Assembly (NCBI GenBank): GCA_040772905.1
Contig: JAXGXJ010000005.1
Coordinates: forward strand, 310,001 to 374,000
Length of the DNA stretch: 64,000 nt
Source of the DNA: JAXGXJ01 sp040772905
GTDB lineage: Bacteria; Actinomycetota; Thermoleophilia; RBG-16-64-13
Direction: 5' to 3'
Shown: in pieces, positions 50,870 through 59,193 of the stretch
How the letters are laid out: each line of letters opens with the position of its first letter
Numbering within the stretch: position 1 is the first letter of the stretch
Made by a program: the position numbers and the translations under genes
Notes under the pieces: generated by a model
Database searches by the model: none
Told to the model about the DNA's origin: nothing
The model's input: the letters and a program-made list of their open reading frames with translations, nothing else

Positions 50870-53596
50870 GTGACCAACAGACACCGTTTCATCCTCTTCG
50901 TGACTGTGGTGTTGGTGCTGGTGTTCGGCGTGGCCGGTGCGGCGTTCGCATTGGATCCAGTGCCGACGGCGAGGGGGACCGACTGGGCCTGCGAGTACGC
51001 GGGTGACTGCGACCCCGGCTTCACCGACACAGGCATGCTCTCCGCCGATACCCAGGCGGCTATCGGTGGTCTGAGCTTCTACGGCATCACGATGGGATAC
51101 AGCGACCAGACCTATCGGCCCGCCAAGCAGGTGGCGCGTTGGGAGATGGCGTTGTTCCTGGCTCGGCTGATCGATTACGCCGCCGACCAGACGGCGTTCG
51201 ACCTGCCGGCGACGCTGGTGACCCCGCCGTTCTCCGACACCGCGGGGCTGAGTGCTGAGACCAAGAACGCCATCGCTCTCCTCTATACCCTGGAGGTGAC
51301 GAAAGGCAAGACGGCCACCACCTTCGCTCCCAACAACAGTGTGACGCGCTACGAGATGGCGTCCTTCCTGGTGCGCGTGCAGAACCTGCTCGAACCCGGC
51401 AGCTACGCAACCGCCAAGAGATTCTTCAGCGACGTCGACCCGGCCAAGCTCGACCGTGCCGCAGACATCGACGCGCTCGCGGCGCAGGGGATAGTGGTGG
51501 GCTATGGTGACGGCACCTACGGGCCCATGAACGCGGTGCTCCGTTCGCAGATGGCGCTGTATCTCATGCGCATGGTGGACGAGAACGTGGAAGCCGGACG
51601 GTTGCCGGCAGCGGTGCTGCCTGTGGACGACACCCCGGTCACCATCACAGTGGCGGCCGGTGAGGAGAAAGTCATCGCCCAGACCACCTACGCGCAGGTG
51701 CTCACCATCGGGGCGGGTGGCAGCGTCGTGGCTCCGGCAGGCAAGGAGGTGACGCTCACCGTCAACAACGTCGAGACCGGCGGTGCGCTGGTGACCACAG
51801 CAGGTGTGGAGACCAAGATCACGGGTCCCGCGACCTACACCGGCAACATCGTGCTCACCATCACCGACCAGAACTTTGTGCCCTACGCACAGCAGGGCGG
51901 TGGACCTCCTCCGGGAGGCGGTGACGGTGGCGGCGGTGAAGGAGGCCTAGTCCCCGCGGCGGACGAGCCTCCCGCGGACGGTCCTCCTCCGGCTGCCGGG
52001 CCCTTGATGTTCCCCTTCCGGCAGGCGTTGTATCTGGACGAAACCGGGCTGGTGGGCGAGAGATCGGTGACGGCGGCCATCGCGGGCATGACGGCCGACG
52101 GCTTCGTCATCCGCAATCCCTGGATCCGCTCCACAGGCGAGAACTTCAACGGTGTCTTCGCGAGCGGCGGCGAGTGGACGTTGGATGACGTCACCATCGA
52201 CTTCACGGGTAACGCCCGCAGCGATTTCATCGGGTACGGCGCGGCTGTGGTCGCGCGGGGCGAGGACACCTCTCTGGTGCTTGACGGCGCGCATATCGAG
52301 ACCGACGGGGTGGTACGCACCGCGGTGGTGGCCGACACCGGCAGCAACGTGGTGGTGAAGAACTCGCATATCCAGACCAACGACGGTGTGCTGCCCGCCG
52401 ACTATGTCCCCACCATCGACACGACGCAGATGCGGTCGGTGCCCTGGATGCTGGGTCTGGCCGGGAACAACCGTGCCACCAACCTGCTGGGCACCAACAC
52501 CAAGGCCAGCTACATCAACAGCTATGTGGGGGCGGAAGGCTGGGGAGTGCTGTCCACTGACGGTTGCACCACCCCGACCCTCACGGCCATCAACAGCACC
52601 ATCGCCATCACGGGCGATGACGGTTACGGCTCCTACGGCATCGGTGATGCCACGGAGTACTTCTATGGCTGCAACTTCGACGTGGCCAGCTACGCGACCA
52701 TCAGCCGAGGCAGCCACCTCTACTACGGCGACAGCGAACCGGCCAGAGTGGCCCAGCTGAACACCGCGCTCGATCTGGGGCTGACGGCCGCTGAACTGGC
52801 GGCCATCCCCGACAGACCCACCATCGTGAACTCCGATCGTTGGGGCGTTATGTGGCACGGCGGCGGCACGCTCGACGTGAGCGGCGGTACTGAGTTCAAC
52901 ACAGGCTTGACCACCTTCCTCGACAAAGGGCAGGCGATCGAGATCACGGTCGACGGTTCCGAGGGCGCCCAGCTGAATCCCGGCAACGGCATCATCATGC
53001 AGGTGATGGACGACGACGATCCGGGCCCGGTGCCGCCGGCTATGACCAACACCGGCGTGTACCACGACCCCATCGGGCCGGCGGTCAAAGAAGCCGAGCA
53101 CGATGTGACCGTGGCCGACGCCAGCGATGCGCTGGCCACCTTCACCGACATCGTGTTGGACGGCGACTTCTTCAACTCCACTCGCGGCGGCGTGGTGCAG
53201 GGACCGTTCGGGCCTCCCAGCAGCGCCTCCAAGAACCTGGGCCTGACCTTCTTGGACAGCAGTATCGTGGGCGTCATCAGCGCGTCCACGGCGCTGCACC
53301 CGGGAGTGGCGGCTCAGGACGGCATCTCTGCCGAGGACTACCGTGAGATCGGCATGATCGAGAACACCGTGGCGGCGCCTGTCAACAACGGTGTGCTCGT
53401 GACCCTTGACGGCGACTCCCAATGGGTGGTCACCGGTACCAGCTACCTGACTGTTCTGGCGGTCGGAGTCGACGCGACCGTGATCGCGCCCGCCGGCCGC
53501 ACCCTGGTGATGAGGGTGGACGACGTGGTGACCCCCATCGTCCCCGGCACCACCTACAAAGGCATCATCGAGCTGACCGTCGTGGGCGGAGGCTGA
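50870..53596 (+). CDS. large SLH-domain surface protein with beta-helix region
   Basis: This 908-residue secreted protein starts at GTG 50870, with AAAGGAG 6 bases upstream and a signal peptide (about 1-28). Three SLH repeats (about 47-100, 118-172, 184-237) anchor it to the wall. A module of about 75 residues (256-332, TYAQVLTIGAGGSVVAPAG) is followed by a Gly/Pro-rich hinge (342-378). A long right-handed beta-helix-like region (about 385-835; GEWTLDDVTIDF, SLVLDGAHIETDG, NVVVKNSHIQTND) comes next. The C-terminal module (about 840-905, SYLTVLAVGVDATVIAPAG) is a second copy of the first module. An adhesin or S-layer-associated role is likely. A strong terminator follows. Confidence 0.9.
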   Translation: MTNRHRFILFVTVVLVLVFGVAGAAFALDPVPTARGTDWACEYAGDCDPGFTDTGMLSADTQAAIGGLSFYGITMGYSDQTYRPAKQVARWEMALFLARLIDYAADQTAFDLPATLVTPPFSDTAGLSAETKNAIALLYTLEVTKGKTATTFAPNNSVTRYEMASFLVRVQNLLEPGSYATAKRFFSDVDPAKLDRAADIDALAAQGIVVGYGDGTYGPMNAVLRSQMALYLMRMVDENVEAGRLPAAVLPVDDTPVTITVAAGEEKVIAQTTYAQVLTIGAGGSVVAPAGKEVTLTVNNVETGGALVTTAGVETKITGPATYTGNIVLTITDQNFVPYAQQGGGPPPGGGDGGGGEGGLVPAADEPPADGPPPAAGPLMFPFRQALYLDETGLVGERSVTAAIAGMTADGFVIRNPWIRSTGENFNGVFASGGEWTLDDVTIDFTGNARSDFIGYGAAVVARGEDTSLVLDGAHIETDGVVRTAVVADTGSNVVVKNSHIQTNDGVLPADYVPTIDTTQMRSVPWMLGLAGNNRATNLLGTNTKASYINSYVGAEGWGVLSTDGCTTPTLTAINSTIAITGDDGYGSYGIGDATEYFYGCNFDVASYATISRGSHLYYGDSEPARVAQLNTALDLGLTAAELAAIPDRPTIVNSDRWGVMWHGGGTLDVSGGTEFNTGLTTFLDKGQAIEITVDGSEGAQLNPGNGIIMQVMDDDDPGPVPPAMTNTGVYHDPIGPAVKEAEHDVTVADASDALATFTDIVLDGDFFNSTRGGVVQGPFGPPSSASKNLGLTFLDSSIVGVISASTALHPGVAAQDGISAEDYREIGMIENTVAAPVNNGVLVTLDGDSQWVVTGTSYLTVLAVGVDATVIAPAGRTLVMRVDDVVTPIVPGTTYKGIIELTVVGGG

Positions 53597-53681
53597 GGCT
53601 CCTGCGAGTGAGCGGCGTGACCGCTCGGCAAAGGTAGCTGGCGCGGCCCATTGGCGGGGCCGGCGGCGGTGAGCGACACAA

Positions 53682-53717
53682 GCCGGGGCCGCCTCGATAC
53701 ATCGAGGCGGCCCCGGC
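53682..53717. terminator. perfect 17-base-stem terminator
   Basis: GCCGGGGCCGCCTCGAT and ATCGAGGCGGCCCCGGC are exact inverted copies separated by two bases, between the SLH beta-helix gene and the convergent DUF4203 gene. It is the longest perfect palindrome I found in the window and can serve both directions. Confidence 0.85.
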
Positions 53718-53769
53718 GCTGCTCAAGACCTGTATAGCCCGGTCGTGTGCCGGCGGCCCGCCTGGGCTC

Positions 53770-54336
53770 CTAGCGGTAGGTGAGCACGTCTCCAGGGACC
53801 TTCTTGCGACGGCGCCGGTAGTCCAGGGCCTGAAAAGCGATGCCCAGCGCTGCCAGTACCACGAAGACGAGCGCCTGCAGCCAGGCCGGGTCCCCCTCCA
53901 CGAACCAGCCGATACCTCCGGCCACCGCCCACGCGCCGGACAGCCCGGTCAGCACGACGAGAGCCCAGTCCAGGAAGATCCACAGCACCACACCGCCCAC
54001 CACGCCGCCGATGAGGTAAGCTACCCAGAACGTCGCGGAGCCGCCGGCGACGTCAGCACCGAGGAGGCGGACGAACAGCACCAGTGCGGCGGCGAACAGG
54101 AAGAAACCTCCGATAGCGACCATCACCCGCGTGAACGGGATGGCCAGGAGCCCGAAGGCCACACCGGCTATCACGCCCACCACGATGGCCAGCCAGGTGC
54201 CCGCACCAGGGAAGAACGCGGGTACCAGGAACCAGCCCAACAGGAACCCGCCGATGGCCACGAACACCCAGAAGAGTCTTCGACCGAAGAAGGTCTCCAC
54301 CAGACCGAGGATGATGGCGACGATCGCTGCTGCCAT
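53770..54336 (-). CDS. DUF4203-like (TMEM198-type) multi-pass membrane protein
   Basis: This 188-residue protein has six or seven hydrophobic helices rich in Gly (IGGFLLGWFLVPAFFPG, VVGVIAGVAFGLLAIPF, GGVVGGVVLWIFLDW) and a basic C-terminus (DYRRRRKKVPGD). The Gly-zipper pattern and length fit DUF4203/TMEM198-like proteins, whose function in bacteria is unknown. ATG 54336 has AAAGGAG 7 bases upstream. It diverges from the PASTA kinase gene and converges with the SLH protein gene across the 17-base palindrome. Confidence 0.82.
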   Translation of the reverse strand: MAAAIVAIILGLVETFFGRRLFWVFVAIGGFLLGWFLVPAFFPGAGTWLAIVVGVIAGVAFGLLAIPFTRVMVAIGGFFLFAAALVLFVRLLGADVAGGSATFWVAYLIGGVVGGVVLWIFLDWALVVLTGLSGAWAVAGGIGWFVEGDPAWLQALVFVVLAALGIAFQALDYRRRRKKVPGDVLTYR

Positions 54337-54423
54337 AGACGGCTCCTTTCGTCCTCTTGAGCGCGCGTGCGCCAGGGAGACTGTAGCGCAGGCGGCGGTC
54401 GCGGGCACAGAGGGCGGTCGACC

Positions 54424-56037
54424 GTGGTAGGCGCACAGTTCGCCGAGCGCTATGACATCGTGGGCCCGTTGGGGAGCGGGGGGATGGCCGAGGTGTTCTT
54501 GGCCCGCGATGTGCGCCTGGATCGCAAGGTGGCGCTGAAGCTTCTCCATCCGGCTTTCGCGTGTGACCCCGAGTTCGTGGAGCGTTTTCGGCGTGAAGCC
54601 GGGGCGGCGGCGCGGCTGAGCCATCCTCACGCGGTGCACATCTACGATTGCGGCTACGCAGACGGACGACACTTCATCGCCATGGAATACGTGGAGGGCC
54701 ACTCGCTCAAGGATGTGATCCGGGCTGAAGCCCCGTTGCCGCCGCTGCGCGTGATCGCGCTCGCGCGCGAGGTGCTGAGCGCGCTGGACCACGCCCACCA
54801 GGCGGGCATCGTCCATCGCGACGTGAAGCCGCAGAACATCATCATCGACCGCACCGGGCGGGCGAAGGTGGCCGACTTCGGCATCGCGCGCGCCACCGGC
54901 GACGGACAGATGACCGAGACCGGCGCCATCCTCGGCACGGCGCTCTATCTCTCGCCGGAGCAGGCGACGGGCGAGCCGGTCACGCCCGCCTCCGACCTGT
55001 ACTCGGTGGGTGTGATGATGTACGAGATGGCCACAGGCCGGCCGCCGTTCAACGGAGACAACGCCATCGCACTGGGAATGATGCACGTCCACCGGACTCC
55101 GCCGCCGCCACGGGGCCTGGTGCCCGGGCTGCCGGAGGGTCTGGAGGCGGTCATCCTGAAGGCGTTGTCGAAGTCCCCCTCCGACCGCTACGCATCGGCG
55201 GCGGAGTTCATCGATGCGCTGGACGCGCTCACCGCAGCAGCTTCGCTTGCAAGGACCGCTGCCGCACCGGTCGTCGGCCGCGAGGCTCCGGTGGAGAAGA
55301 CCAGCATCCGTCCTCCTGCAGCCGCCGGCGGCCCCGCGGCTGCGGCTCGCCCCGCGGTGCCGAGGCTCGCACGGGAACCCGGAACCTCCGAGGCACCGCG
55401 TCCAAGGCGGCGCCTGCGCACGCTTGTCATAGTGGCGGTATTGGTGGTGTTGCTGGGCGCCGCCGGCGGAGCCGCGGCGCTGGTGCTCGACCGGGTCTCC
55501 ACGGTGCCCGTGCCCGACCTGGTGGGGAAGACCATGGCTGAAGCTCTGGAGGCGGTGTCGGTCCAAGGGCTGCAGTTGCAGGAGGGAGGCCCCGCCGAGG
55601 ATTCCACAGTGGTGGCCGAGGGCGGCATCGTGCGCCAGGAGCCGGCCTTCGGCGGCTCCATGGAGAAGGGCCGCAGCGTGCGGGTGTGGCTGTCGGCCGG
55701 TCCACCTCCGGTATCGGTCCCCAACCTGGTGGGACTCACCGCCGAGGAGGCTGCGCAAACCCTCCGCGGACAGGAGTTAGAGAGCACCGTGGTCACCGTG
55801 CCGCGTGCCGATCGGGAGGCGGGACGAGTGTTCGCGCAAGAGCCGGCTGCGGGGCGCGAGGTGGAAATGGGCAGCGTGGTGGAGGTGAGGGTGGCCGTGC
55901 CACCACCGACGACCACCACCACGCTGCCTCCGACCACGACTACCACGGAGCCGCAGGAGGATCCGTCCACCCTCGACAAGATCCGTGACTGGTTCGGGTC
56001 GGCATTCGGTGGAGACGACGATGAGGTCGACGAGTGA
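54424..56037 (+). CDS. membrane Ser/Thr protein kinase with PASTA domains (PknB/PrkC type)
   Basis: This 537-residue kinase senses wall fragments through extracellular PASTA domains. The kinase domain (about 8-270) has the Gly loop GPLGSGGMAEVF, the ATP Lys in VALKLL, HRDVKPQN (131-138), DFG (151-153), and an activation loop with Thr residues (MTETGAILGTALYLSPEQ). A Pro/Ala linker leads to one transmembrane helix (about 338-361). Two PASTA repeats (about 366-430 and 432-498) follow, then a Thr-rich and acidic tail. Actinobacterial PknB usually has four PASTA repeats and sits with pbpA and rodA; here it is alone with two. GTG 54424 is the first sensible start. Confidence 0.95.
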   Translation: MVGAQFAERYDIVGPLGSGGMAEVFLARDVRLDRKVALKLLHPAFACDPEFVERFRREAGAAARLSHPHAVHIYDCGYADGRHFIAMEYVEGHSLKDVIRAEAPLPPLRVIALAREVLSALDHAHQAGIVHRDVKPQNIIIDRTGRAKVADFGIARATGDGQMTETGAILGTALYLSPEQATGEPVTPASDLYSVGVMMYEMATGRPPFNGDNAIALGMMHVHRTPPPPRGLVPGLPEGLEAVILKALSKSPSDRYASAAEFIDALDALTAAASLARTAAAPVVGREAPVEKTSIRPPAAAGGPAAAARPAVPRLAREPGTSEAPRPRRRLRTLVIVAVLVVLLGAAGGAAALVLDRVSTVPVPDLVGKTMAEALEAVSVQGLQLQEGGPAEDSTVVAEGGIVRQEPAFGGSMEKGRSVRVWLSAGPPPVSVPNLVGLTAEEAAQTLRGQELESTVVTVPRADREAGRVFAQEPAAGREVEMGSVVEVRVAVPPPTTTTTLPPTTTTTEPQEDPSTLDKIRDWFGSAFGGDDDEVDE

Positions 56038-56068
56038 GGGCGGTCGCGAAGGCCCGGCCGCCGCATGG

Positions 56069-56096
56069 GTCGCGACGGTCGGGCCCCGGCCGCGAC
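56069..56096 (+). terminator. GC-rich hairpin after the PASTA kinase
   Basis: GTCGC (56069-56073) with GCGAC (56092-56096), and inside them GGTCGG with CCGGCC, form a bulged hairpin 31 bases after the kinase stop. There is no T-run. Confidence 0.5.
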
Positions 56097-56106
56097 GCGC
56101 GAGGGA

Positions 56107-56115
56107 TGGTATCTT
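56107..56115 (+). promoter_or_regulatory. extended -10 promoter for the DAC-like gene
   Basis: TGG plus TATCTT lies 47 bases before the DAC-like start, in the gap after the kinase terminator hairpin. It is one of the recurring TGGTANNNT elements. Confidence 0.5.
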
Positions 56116-56162
56116 GCCCGGGAAGCGGACGTCACTGACGCCACCCGGGAGGGGCCGAGCGG

Positions 56163-57365
56163 ATGCACGAGCGTGAACTTCTCCAGCAGATACTCGATAC
56201 CGTGCCGCAGTGGTACCGAGCCGACCATGGGCCTGTACGGCACGAGCTCGAGGTGCACGGAGAGCGTCTGACGTTCTTCAGCCACGCCGCCTTCACGCCA
56301 TTGCTCCAACAGGTGTGCGACCTCATCCAAAGCCGCATGGAGACCTGGGCTGATTCTCTGCCCGAAGTGGTGGCCTTGCGCGACCTCTCCAGCATCCGGC
56401 GTGAGATCGTCATCGCCTGGCTGCGCGGCCATGATGCCGAGGTGGAGTGGGAACGTCTCTTCGCTTGGGCGGACAACCTGGAGTTCCGCACCTCGGAGAA
56501 CCATCCCGTCACCATGAACCTCATCCTCTCGCCGGGAAGCGGGGGCACCGACATCACCGAGGTGTCGCTGCAGAAGGGTCTGGACTCCATCGCTACCAGC
56601 GGGCAGGTGTTCCTGGAGGTGGACAAGCACCTCCGCTTCTTGGACTACCGGCAGATCACGCGTGAGGACATCTGCCAGGTCTCGTCGCCATCGTTCAATC
56701 CCGAGTTCGTCGATCCGTTCGTGTCGGTGCTGGGACCGGGACAGTGGTCGTTCCACATCACCGAGCAGGGCGATACCCTCGTGCTCGATAGGGGAGGGCT
56801 GATGGCCAGCTGTCGCAAGGGGCGCTGGATCATCTACGACCGTCCGGCGTTGATCGACGCGGCTGCATCGATCTTCGGCAGCGAACAGACGGGCACGAAC
56901 ATACTCCTGAGTGCGCTCGACCTGAGCTATCGCAGGAGGGGTGCCCTGCTGGTCTTCGACCCGCAGCGGCGTGCGGTGGACCATCTGGTGGAGTGTGCCT
57001 GCCGCATGGTCGATCCCGATCGGCCGCCCACCGGCATCCATGCCCTGCTGGGTCCACGTGCCTCCAGTATCAAGATGAGCTCAGGGCTCGAGCGCGAGCA
57101 TCAACGCAACCTGCTGCTGGAGTTGGCCACCATCGACGGCGCCGTGGTGTTCGACGAATCAGCGGTGCTCGCCTTCGGCGGGATCCTGCACATGCACGAC
57201 TCCGCACGGGGTCGGCTGGGGGCGCGCATGACCGCCGCGTACTCCGCGTACGCCTGGGGCGGGACGCCGGTGATGATCTCAGCCGACGGCGAGATGACCA
57301 TCATCTTCACCAGCCACGATCCCGTCGGCGGGCGTTCGGGTATGGCGAGCCTGAGCTTGCTCTAG
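56163..57365 (+). CDS. divergent diadenylate-cyclase (DAC) domain protein
   Basis: This 400-residue protein has an uncharacterised N-terminal region (1-235) and a C-terminal DAC-like domain (about 245-385). The latter aligns with DisA: RRGALLVFD (259-266) with TGALLVFAD, ATIDGAVVFD (322-331) with KMDGAILLD, LAFGGIL, and GARMTAAYSAYAWGGTPVMI (353-372) with the RHR region. The DGA motif is kept but RHR reads RMT, so catalysis is uncertain. Domain order resembles the DAC proteins with N-terminal sensor regions (for example the DACNV group), though I cannot verify that assignment. No membrane helix or signal is evident, so it is cytoplasmic. It follows a PASTA kinase, with its own TGGTATCTT promoter and GGAGGGG ribosome site. 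Confidence 0.78.
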   Translation: MHERELLQQILDTVPQWYRADHGPVRHELEVHGERLTFFSHAAFTPLLQQVCDLIQSRMETWADSLPEVVALRDLSSIRREIVIAWLRGHDAEVEWERLFAWADNLEFRTSENHPVTMNLILSPGSGGTDITEVSLQKGLDSIATSGQVFLEVDKHLRFLDYRQITREDICQVSSPSFNPEFVDPFVSVLGPGQWSFHITEQGDTLVLDRGGLMASCRKGRWIIYDRPALIDAAASIFGSEQTGTNILLSALDLSYRRRGALLVFDPQRRAVDHLVECACRMVDPDRPPTGIHALLGPRASSIKMSSGLEREHQRNLLLELATIDGAVVFDESAVLAFGGILHMHDSARGRLGARMTAAYSAYAWGGTPVMISADGEMTIIFTSHDPVGGRSGMASLSLL

Positions 57366-57417
57366 GCGCGTCGGGAACGGCCTCACAGCGGGTGCCGTGC
57401 CATGCCTGCGCCTTGCC

Positions 57418-57834
57418 TCAGTGGCGGGACAGACGCTCTCCCTCTTCACCCGGGGCTTGCAGCGTGATGGTCGAGTCGAGCAACAGGCACTGTGACGGCG
57501 GCCGCGTGCTGCTCTTCGCGGCGTCGAGGTCGTAGTAGGCGTAGAGCTGTCGTTCCAGCTCCTCTGTGAGGTCCTCGCCCTTGTCCATGCGGGGTGCGTC
57601 TTTCACCCGGCCTTCGCTGTAGGGGACGTTCAACCGGTCACCGCTGGCGCGGGCCTCCAACGCCGGCACGAACGTCTTCTTCGTGCCGAAGAGGCCGGTC
57701 TTCACCAGCAACCATTCGGCACGTCCGGTGGCCTCGTCGTAGTAGATCTCGTCGATGGTGCCGATCTTCTCGCCGTCGGCATCGTAGAGCGGCTTGTCGA
57801 GCCAGGTGCGCATCAGCTGCATCGGGCCTTCCAT
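57418..57834 (-). CDS. PRC-barrel domain protein
   Basis: This 138-residue soluble protein has an N-terminal PRC-barrel (about 1-80): LDKPLYDADGEKIGTIDEIY, RAEWLLVKTGLFGTKKTFVP and LNVPYSEGRVKDAP are diagnostic. An acidic helix (DLTEELERQLYAYYDL) follows, then a tail without recognised domain. PRC-barrels occur in RimM, photosynthetic reaction-centre H subunits and many stress proteins; the role here is unknown. The ribosome site is GGGGGA. An internal ATG at residue 5 is an alternative start. It converges with the DAC-like gene. Confidence 0.88.
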   Translation of the reverse strand: MEGPMQLMRTWLDKPLYDADGEKIGTIDEIYYDEATGRAEWLLVKTGLFGTKKTFVPALEARASGDRLNVPYSEGRVKDAPRMDKGEDLTEELERQLYAYYDLDAAKSSTRPPSQCLLLDSTITLQAPGEEGERLSRH

Positions 57835-57948
57835 CAGTATCCCCCTTGTTGTATGTGCTCGCTCGCCGTCGCAGTCACCTCATAGCGTACCCTCTTGCCG
57901 GGCTCTGTAACACGTGCGTGGGCCGGCGGCGTCGCGCCGCCTCAAGGC

Positions 57949-58470
57949 TCAGTCGTCGACGGTAGGCGAGTCGAGGCGGCGGATGGGGACCCCGCCCACC
58001 ACGGCGCCGGCGGGTACGTCGCGGTTGACCAGGCTGCAGGCCGAGACGGTGGCGCCATCGCCGATCACCACCCCGGGCAGGATGGTGACGTTCGCAGCGA
58101 TCATGACGTCTTTGCCCACCACCACGGGTCCGGTGCGCAGCTCGTCCCGCAGGAACTCGTGAGCGAGGATAACGGTGTTGTAGCCTATAATCGAGTTCTC
58201 CCCCAACTGGATGAGCCGTGGGAAGAACACGTCGATGGTGGAGCCCAAGCCCGCACTGACGTGGGGCCCCACCTTGACTCCGATCATCCGGTAGAGGCGG
58301 TTCTTCCAGCGCAGACTCGGAAGGGTGCGGCATGCGTAGATCACAGCGAAGTTCAGCATGACCTGGTGCAACGGCACCCAGCGACGCCACGACCACAACG
58401 AGTTGACCCCGTCGGGGGCAGGGTGGCTGGTGAGCCGCGCGTTCCGTCCGTTGGGAAGAGGTTCGCTCAC
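57949..58470 (-). CDS. hexapeptide-repeat (LbH) acyltransferase
   Basis: This 173-residue transferase has the left-handed beta-helix repeat of the CatB/WcaF/maltose-acetyltransferase group: IGVKVGPHVSAGLGS, IQLGENSIIGYNTVI, VVVGKDVMIAANVTILPGV, VIGDGATVSACSLVNRDVP and VVGGVPIRRL. A His in LAHEFL is the probable catalytic base. The N-terminal region (about 20-60) is amphipathic or weakly hydrophobic (VMLNFAVIYACRTLPSL), as in some membrane-near polysaccharide acetyltransferases. GTG 58470 has GGCGGAG 5 bases upstream. The substrate is unknown; surface sugar or lipid modification is plausible. It diverges from DUF1405-pcrB. Confidence 0.9.
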   Translation of the reverse strand: MSEPLPNGRNARLTSHPAPDGVNSLWSWRRWVPLHQVMLNFAVIYACRTLPSLRWKNRLYRMIGVKVGPHVSAGLGSTIDVFFPRLIQLGENSIIGYNTVILAHEFLRDELRTGPVVVGKDVMIAANVTILPGVVIGDGATVSACSLVNRDVPAGAVVGGVPIRRLDSPTVDD

Positions 58471-58508
58471 GTCATCTCCGCCGGTCGCGGTCTGGGGGCC
58501 GCTGCCTA

Positions 58509-58517
58509 TGGTAGCTA
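58509..58517 (+). promoter_or_regulatory. extended -10 promoter for DUF1405-pcrB
   Basis: TGG plus TAGCTA (continuing AAT) lies 13 bases before the ATG at 58531, leaving a very short leader that contains GGGGCGG. Confidence 0.45.
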
Positions 58518-58530
58518 ATCTGGGGCGGCT

Positions 58531-59193
58531 ATGACGCCCCTGTGGCGCAACGTCGGACTGCCGGTGGGCACGGGTTTCCGGCTGGTGCCGCTGGCGCTCC
58601 GGTGGAGGCCTTGGCTGATATTCGCCCGCTGGGTCATCGGTTCGCCCATAATGTGGCTGCTCTTCGCGGTCAACATCGGCGGGGCTGTGGCCGGGTACCT
58701 GTTCTGGTACGGCGATTCTCTGGCTGCCGCCCCCTTCTACCTGTGGCCTTTCGTGCCCGACAGCCCCCTGTCGGTCACCCTCATGGGCTTCGCCCTGCTC
58801 CTCTTCCACTTCAACCGGCGGCTGGAATTCTTGGGCCTGTTGGCCGCGGGCATGTGCATGAAGTACGGCATCTGGACGGATTTCGTCTGGTTCGCCAACC
58901 ACCTCTCCGGGGGCGAGTATCATTTCGTCGCGGTGCTCATGAGTCTCACCCACTTCGGCATGGTCATCCAGGGGTTCATCCTGTCGCCCTACCTTCGCTT
59001 CCGGCCTGTGCATGCATTGCTGGCGGCCACGTTCTTGGCGGCCAACGACGTGGTGGATTATGTGTTCGGCTACCACCCGCCGCTGCCCAACCCCGAGGAC
59101 CTGGGAGCCATCACGGCGTTCTCACTGGCCAGCACAGCGGCCATCGTGGGCTTCTGGGCGATCATGGTGCTGCGCCCACGGAGGGAGGCATGA
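58531..59193 (+). CDS. DUF1405 integral membrane protein
   Basis: This 220-residue protein has five or six hydrophobic helices and the DUF1405 pattern: WLLFAVNIGGAVAGYLFWYGD, PFVPDSPLSVTLMGFALLL, GMCMKYGIWTDFVWF and SLTHFGMVIQGF (each shown in part). DUF1405 proteins (Bacillus YpjA is one) have no known function and are frequent in haloarchaea, from what I recall. The stop overlaps the pcrB start (ATGA), so the two are translated together. That coupling suggests a part in prenyl-glycerol lipid metabolism, which is inference. Confidence 0.9.
   Translation: MTPLWRNVGLPVGTGFRLVPLALRWRPWLIFARWVIGSPIMWLLFAVNIGGAVAGYLFWYGDSLAAAPFYLWPFVPDSPLSVTLMGFALLLFHFNRRLEFLGLLAAGMCMKYGIWTDFVWFANHLSGGEYHFVAVLMSLTHFGMVIQGFILSPYLRFRPVHALLAATFLAANDVVDYVFGYHPPLPNPEDLGAITAFSLASTAAIVGFWAIMVLRPRREA

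Noticed and set aside
53770..55758. 662-codon minus-strand reading that would extend the DUF4203-like protein
   Set aside because: The upstream part lies opposite the PASTA kinase; ATG 54336 has an excellent ribosome site and begins a membrane protein.
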